From an uncultured Bacteroidales bacterium (GTDB lineage: Bacteria; Bacteroidota; Bacteroidia; Bacteroidales; P3), in contig CAMVGR010000003.1 of NCBI GenBank assembly GCA_947167075.1, forward strand, positions 1 to 64,000: a DNA stretch of 64,000 nt, read 5' to 3'. Below the pieces are notes generated by a model, which searched no databases, was not told the origin of the DNA, and saw only the letters and a list, made by a program, of their open reading frames with translations. How positions within the stretch are numbered: the first letter of the stretch is position 1; each line of letters begins with the position of its first letter. Below are positions 59,542-64,000 of this stretch, piece by piece. Both the position numbers and the translations under genes were made by a program.

Positions 59542-59937
59542 TTATTTGTCAATCGTTTCGTAGTTCACGGGGATGATACCCTCTACCAATTCGCCGTTTT
59601 GGACGTATTTGGTCAGGATTTCGTCGGCACGGTTGTTATCGACGTGGCCGAAGACGATAGGGTCTTTGCCGGGGATACGCACCTCGAGGGTGGGTTCGGC
59701 GTGGCAGTAGCCCATGCATCCGGTCTGCGTGAAGACAGCGGGGATGTGCAGTTCGTCGGCCTTCTGCATCATGTGTTCCATTACTTGCTTGGCTCCTGCT
59801 GCAATTCCGCATGTGGCCATAGCAACTTTGATCTGCACAAGGCTCTCTGGGTGTTCAGCCTTCTCTCGAACGTCGAGATTCGACTGGAGTTTCTCGCGCA
59901 TGGCCTTCAAGTCGGCCAAAGATTTAACTTTTGTCAT
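59542..59937 (-). CDS. hndB: (2Fe-2S) ferredoxin domain hydrogenase subunit
   Basis: VKIAMATCGIAAGAK-like thioredoxin-like Fe-S fold (IKVAMATCGIAAGAKQV...TGCMGYCHAEP). Confidence 0.88.
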   Translation of the reverse strand: MTKVKSLADLKAMREKLQSNLDVREKAEHPESLVQIKVAMATCGIAAGAKQVMEHMMQKADELHIPAVFTQTGCMGYCHAEPTLEVRIPGKDPIVFGHVDNNRADEILTKYVQNGELVEGIIPVNYETIDK

Positions 59938-60250
59938 AGTAGACTAAGGTTTTTAGGATTAATATTAATATTTACTTTATTGTATATCAAAAAATTATCT
60001 ACGCATTGAATGCTATTTAACCCTTGCAAATATACAAAAAAAAATCAAGTTGCAATAAATTTTTTCATCTTTTTTCACCATTTTTGGTGAATTTCTGAAT
60101 GTATGTTGATGATTATGAGAAATGGTTACCTATCAACTCGTTGACAATCGGTTGTTTTCATCCATCTACAACCGCCTTTTCGCCCATCCATCCCGTCCTT
60201 GTATGCGGACTATCTTCGACGTATTTTCACCGTGGATATGCGAGGATGGT

Positions 60251-60299
60251 ACGGTGCATGTACGGTGCATGTACGGATGAAGTACGGTGTTGATACCAC
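60251..60299. repeat. 11-bp tandem array, ACGGTGCATGT family (copy 3)
   Basis: ACGGTGCATGT ACGGTGCATGT ACGGATGAAGT ACGGTGTTGAT. Confidence 0.9.
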
Positions 60300-60332
60300 A
60301 TTGACGTGTGGCTGAGGAGGATAGGAGAGGGG

Positions 60333-61337
60333 CTATCGGATGCCTTGGGCATTCAGAGCACGATGGAAGGCTGCTGCATTCCTGTTGTGCTCGGCCAAGG
60401 TGGTTGCAAATCGGTGGGTGCCATCCATTTTCTCGCTGGCGCAGAAGTAGAGGTAGTTGGTCTCCGGTGCATCGATTACGGCTTCGATCGACGACTTCGA
60501 CGGCAGGCAGATGGGGGCGGGGGGCAGACCGGTGTGGAGGTATGTATTGAACGGACTGTCGGCGGAAAGGTGTCGGTTGAGAATGCGTCGCAGTCCGAAA
60601 TCGCCCACCGCATATTTCACCGTTGGGTCTGCCTGCAGGGGGATACCCCGCCTCAAACGGTTCCAGTACACACTGGCTATGAGTGGCTTTTCTGGGTTGT
60701 AGTTGGTCTCTTCCTCGACGATGGAGGCGATGATGATGGATGCCAACCGTATGTCGAACGTTGTGTCGTGCGGTGTCTGCAGGTTGAGGCAAAACTCGCC
60801 ATTGGTCACCGCCTTCCCTTCCCAATATTTTTCATACTCGTTGCACATGCGTTGCATGAATTGTTGAGGCGTGATGGTCCAGTAGACTTCGTAGGTGTCG
60901 GGCAGTATGAGGTGGAAACTGTCGAGAACAATATTGAAGTCGTTGTGCATCAACTTGCTGTCGAGGTATTGGTTTAATTGTTCTGGTAGGCGGAACTTGC
61001 CGATAGTGAGTCGGAGCGGATCCTGCTGACCACGATAGAGTTTCTGCACCAGATGTACGACACTAGTACCACTCTGCACTACGTAGCTTCCTGCACGGAT
61101 ATTCTTGTCGAGACCACGTCCGCGGCTGACGATGTCGAATACCATCATACTCTTCAATATATTGTTGGAAGACAATGTGTCGCACAAGCCCTTGTAGGAG
61201 GTGCCTTCGGGTATAAAGACACGTACAGCTTGGGCATTTGTGGTGCGATTGTGCAGCAATGTATAGGCGGCTCCCAATGCTAGTAGGATGAGTGCCGCTA
61301 TAATAACTAGAAGGATAGGTAAGGTTTTCTTTTTCAT
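60333..61337 (-). CDS. mltG: Endolytic transglycosylase MltG
   Basis: N-terminal TM; ASIIIASIVEEETNYNPEKPLIASVYWNRLRRGIPLQADPTVKYA. Confidence 0.94.
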   Translation of the reverse strand: MKKKTLPILLVIIAALILLALGAAYTLLHNRTTNAQAVRVFIPEGTSYKGLCDTLSSNNILKSMMVFDIVSRGRGLDKNIRAGSYVVQSGTSVVHLVQKLYRGQQDPLRLTIGKFRLPEQLNQYLDSKLMHNDFNIVLDSFHLILPDTYEVYWTITPQQFMQRMCNEYEKYWEGKAVTNGEFCLNLQTPHDTTFDIRLASIIIASIVEEETNYNPEKPLIASVYWNRLRRGIPLQADPTVKYAVGDFGLRRILNRHLSADSPFNTYLHTGLPPAPICLPSKSSIEAVIDAPETNYLYFCASEKMDGTHRFATTLAEHNRNAAAFHRALNAQGIR

Positions 61338-61711
61338 GACTTGAGGATTAGTTGCATACGGACAGTGTCTACATATTCTTGGTCGACCATGACCCATTCG
61401 CGAAAACGACCACATTCTGTATAGCCTGCCTTTTGGAAAAGGTGTAAGGATATGGTGTTGGAGGTGATGATGTCGGCATATAGTTGATGCAGAGAGTTTT
61501 GGTACATTTCTTCGAGCGATCGCAACATGGCCAAGGCATACCCTCGGCCACGGTGTTCGGAGGCGACCATAATGCCTACGGCAGCACGTCGATTGATGGG
61601 GTCGTAGTTGTACAAATCCACACACCCGTAGGGGAGGGCATAGAGTCGCAGGCTACCACTAGACAGGGAGGTGCCTTGTTCGGCTGCCAGCACTAGCTTA
61701 TTTTGCTCCAT
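61334..61711 (-). CDS. GNAT family N-acetyltransferase
   Basis: GIMVASEHRGRGYALAMLRSL...NTISLHLFQKAGYTECGRFREWV. Confidence 0.85.
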   Translation of the reverse strand: MEQNKLVLAAEQGTSLSSGSLRLYALPYGCVDLYNYDPINRRAAVGIMVASEHRGRGYALAMLRSLEEMYQNSLHQLYADIITSNTISLHLFQKAGYTECGRFREWVMVDQEYVDTVRMQLILKS

Positions 61712-63768
61712 AGGAATTTGTTTTTCGATTGTTCTAGATGCCGTTGCAGAATTGGGTAGTTGCTTAGTGAGGGGTCGCTGTCGAGCAGGCGGCGCACACT
61801 GTCGCGGGTGGCCCCGACGAGGGGTTCGTCGTCGACGATGGATGCTATTTTGAGTTCGAGCATACCGCTTTGTTGCAGTCCCTGCATATCGCCGGGACCA
61901 CGCAGTTTTAGGTCGGCCTCTGCTATCTTGAATCCGTCGGTGGTACTGCACATGGTGCGGATACGTTCGCGACTGGTCGAACTCAGTTGGTCTTTAGTCA
62001 TCAGAATGCAGTAGCTCTGTTTGCCGCCTCGTCCGACGCGCCCGCGCAGCTGGTGTAGTTGTGACAGACCGAAGCGTTCGGCATTCTCGATCACCATGAC
62101 GGTGGCGTTGGGCACGTCCACGCCCACCTCGATCACTGTGGTGGCCACCATGATGTGGGTCTTGCCCTCCTTGAAGCGCTGCATCTCGCTGGCCTTCTCT
62201 TCGGCGGTAAGCTGACCATGCACCATCGATGTCTGGTATTGAGGTCGAGGAAAGTAGCTCTGAATCATCTCTAGTCCATCCTCGAGGTCTTTTAGGTCCA
62301 TCTTCTCGCTTTCGTGGATGAGAGGGTAGACGAAATAGACCTGCCGTCCGGCGTCGATCTCCTGTTTCAGAAAATGGAACACCAGCGGACGTCCAGGTTC
62401 GGTACGGTGCACAGTTTTGACTGGTTGTCGGCCTGGGGGGAGCTCATCGATAATCGAGCAGTCGAGGTCGCCGTATATTGTCATAGCTAGCGTACGTGGT
62501 ATGGGGGTGGCTGTCATGACCAAGATATGAGGATGGCCCTTAGCCCATAGCTTGGCACGCTGTTCCACTCCGAATCGATGCTGCTCGTCGATGACCACTA
62601 GCCCCAGGCGTTGAAACACTACATCGTCTTCGAGAAGGGCATGGGTACCGATCAGCAGGTGGGTCTCTCCATTGGCGATTCGCTGTTTGATTTTCTTTTT
62701 CTCAGAAGCCTTTACGCTGCCTATCAGTAGTTCTACTTTGACAGGCAATCCGTCGAGCATGCGGCAAAAAGTCTGGTAGTGTTGAGTGGCCAGTATCTCT
62801 GTAGGAGCCATCAGACATGCCTGGTAGCCATTGTCGGGAGCAAGAAGCATACTCATCAATGCCACCAGTGTTTTGCCACTGCCTACATCACCCTGCAAAA
62901 GGCGGTTCATCTGTCGCCCAGAGCGCATGTCTTCCCTGATTTCGCGGATCACTCTCTTTTGAGCACCGGTGAGGGGGAACGGGATTTTCTCTTTGTAGAA
63001 ACGGTTGAAACAGTCGCCCACCGACCTAAAGACGTATCCGGCAGCGGCTTGATTGCGATAGAGATGCGAATACTGATGGTCGAGTTGTAAGAAAAAGAGT
63101 TCTTCAAATTTGAGCCGCAGACGAGCCGATTCCAGTTGTTGTTGGCTTTGAGGATAGTGTATGGCAATCATGGCTTGGTGGTGCGACAGCAGATGGAATT
63201 GGTCCACCACATCTGGAGGGAGGTTTTCGTCGAGGGGTGTTATACAGCCGCAGAGAGTCTCTGTGAGACGTGCCATGGCACGTGTGCCGAGCCCTACTCG
63301 TTTCATCTTTTCGGTCGTGTTGTAGACCGGTAGGTATTTCAGTTCTATATCGGCAGAATTGGCCACTTCCAGTTCGGGGTGTGTTATTTGCCAAGTACCG
63401 TTGTAGAATGACGGCTTTCCCATGATGGTGTACTTTACCCCTGGCTTAAGTTTTTCGCGTACCCATTTGGTGCCTTGAAACCATACCAGTTGTAGCACAC
63501 CGGTGTTGTCGCTGAAGTCCACGGTCAGTCGTTCGCGAAAGCGGCCAGTGCTGATCACACTCATATTGCTCACCGTGCCCTGCAGTGCCACATAGCCACT
63601 TTCTTCAGAGAGCGTGTTGATGGTGGTCATCGAAGATCGGTCGATATGCCGGAAAGGGAAATGCTGCAAAAGATCGGCGGCGGTATGTATATCGAGTTCC
63701 GCTGCTAAAACTTTAGCCCTAGATGGACCCACTCCTTTGAGATAGACTATGTCGTCAGAGGGTTGCAT
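61693..63768 (-). CDS. recG: ATP-dependent DNA helicase RecG
   Basis: LLQGDVGSGKTLVALMSML, VIDEQHRFGVEQRAKLW, GRVGRGGKQSYCIL. Confidence 0.96.
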   Translation of the reverse strand: MQPSDDIVYLKGVGPSRAKVLAAELDIHTAADLLQHFPFRHIDRSSMTTINTLSEESGYVALQGTVSNMSVISTGRFRERLTVDFSDNTGVLQLVWFQGTKWVREKLKPGVKYTIMGKPSFYNGTWQITHPELEVANSADIELKYLPVYNTTEKMKRVGLGTRAMARLTETLCGCITPLDENLPPDVVDQFHLLSHHQAMIAIHYPQSQQQLESARLRLKFEELFFLQLDHQYSHLYRNQAAAGYVFRSVGDCFNRFYKEKIPFPLTGAQKRVIREIREDMRSGRQMNRLLQGDVGSGKTLVALMSMLLAPDNGYQACLMAPTEILATQHYQTFCRMLDGLPVKVELLIGSVKASEKKKIKQRIANGETHLLIGTHALLEDDVVFQRLGLVVIDEQHRFGVEQRAKLWAKGHPHILVMTATPIPRTLAMTIYGDLDCSIIDELPPGRQPVKTVHRTEPGRPLVFHFLKQEIDAGRQVYFVYPLIHESEKMDLKDLEDGLEMIQSYFPRPQYQTSMVHGQLTAEEKASEMQRFKEGKTHIMVATTVIEVGVDVPNATVMVIENAERFGLSQLHQLRGRVGRGGKQSYCILMTKDQLSSTSRERIRTMCSTTDGFKIAEADLKLRGPGDMQGLQQSGMLELKIASIVDDEPLVGATRDSVRRLLDSDPSLSNYPILQRHLEQSKNKFLWSKIS

Positions 63769-64000
63769 GAGACAATCGTTCTCGTTCCAGCGTACTGCTG
63801 ATTGCCACATGATCTGCGTCTGCCATCACCAGTAGGGTTTCGATAGTGGGGTCTTGAGCTCGATTCACACTAGCTACAAGTTGTTCGTATTCGAAATCAG
63901 CAGCAGTTCTAATACCTCGCACGATGCATTGTGCCCCAATCTGATGACAGAAATCGACAGTCATCCCGCTGTAGGATACGATGGAAATATTGGAAATATC
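63755..64000 (-). CDS. coaD: Pantetheine-phosphate adenylyltransferase, C-terminal part (truncated by window end)
   Basis: GMTVDFCHQIGAQCIVRGIRTAADFEYEQLVASVNR. Confidence 0.88.
   Translation of the reverse strand, partial: DISNISIVSYSGMTVDFCHQIGAQCIVRGIRTAADFEYEQLVASVNRAQDPTIETLLVMADADHVAISSTLERERLSHATL

Noticed and set aside
60166-60825. 219-aa minus-strand ORF overlapping mltG
   Set aside because: Alternative frame of the mltG 3' end plus the 11-bp repeat; no domain signal.

Overview
64 kb Bacteroidales-type chromosomal segment (Bacteroidetes TAnnTTTG promoters, T9SS PorQ, BspA-like LRR protein, frdCAB, lysine-fermentation genes, NADH-dependent [FeFe] hydrogenase). Most of it is core housekeeping: rplY tail, rnz, frdCAB, nfo, Pif1-like helicase, pepE, gyrB, gltX, DPP-IV, tcdA, kdd/kamA, porQ, lplA, dus, bcp, pdxJ, RND efflux, hnd hydrogenase, mltG, recG, coaD. 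The accessory signals I consider most interesting are: (1) three DUF1016/YhcG loci with an in-frame 27-nt palindrome that, where two copies survive, sits 111 bp apart. The two copies match within the intact locus, differ between loci, and appear to have driven a module deletion in one locus and a centre deletion in another. (2) An Eco57I-type methylase / toxin-antitoxin / GIY-YIG-helicase locus whose first methylase gene has a long folded leader with mutually exclusive hairpins. (3) Three consecutive intergenic gaps of the hydrogenase operon, each with a 9-bp-period tandem array of different sequence and palindromic core, alongside 7-bp and 11-bp period arrays elsewhere, two arrays being inside ORFs. 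(4) Two islands (next to frdB and pdxJ) bounded by a partial copy of the neighbouring gene, as expected after single-crossover (Campbell-type) integration. (5) A rod-like candidate ncRNA with an intrinsic terminator inside the frdB-flanked island. All calls come from reading sequence and the supplied ORFs; no database search was run.
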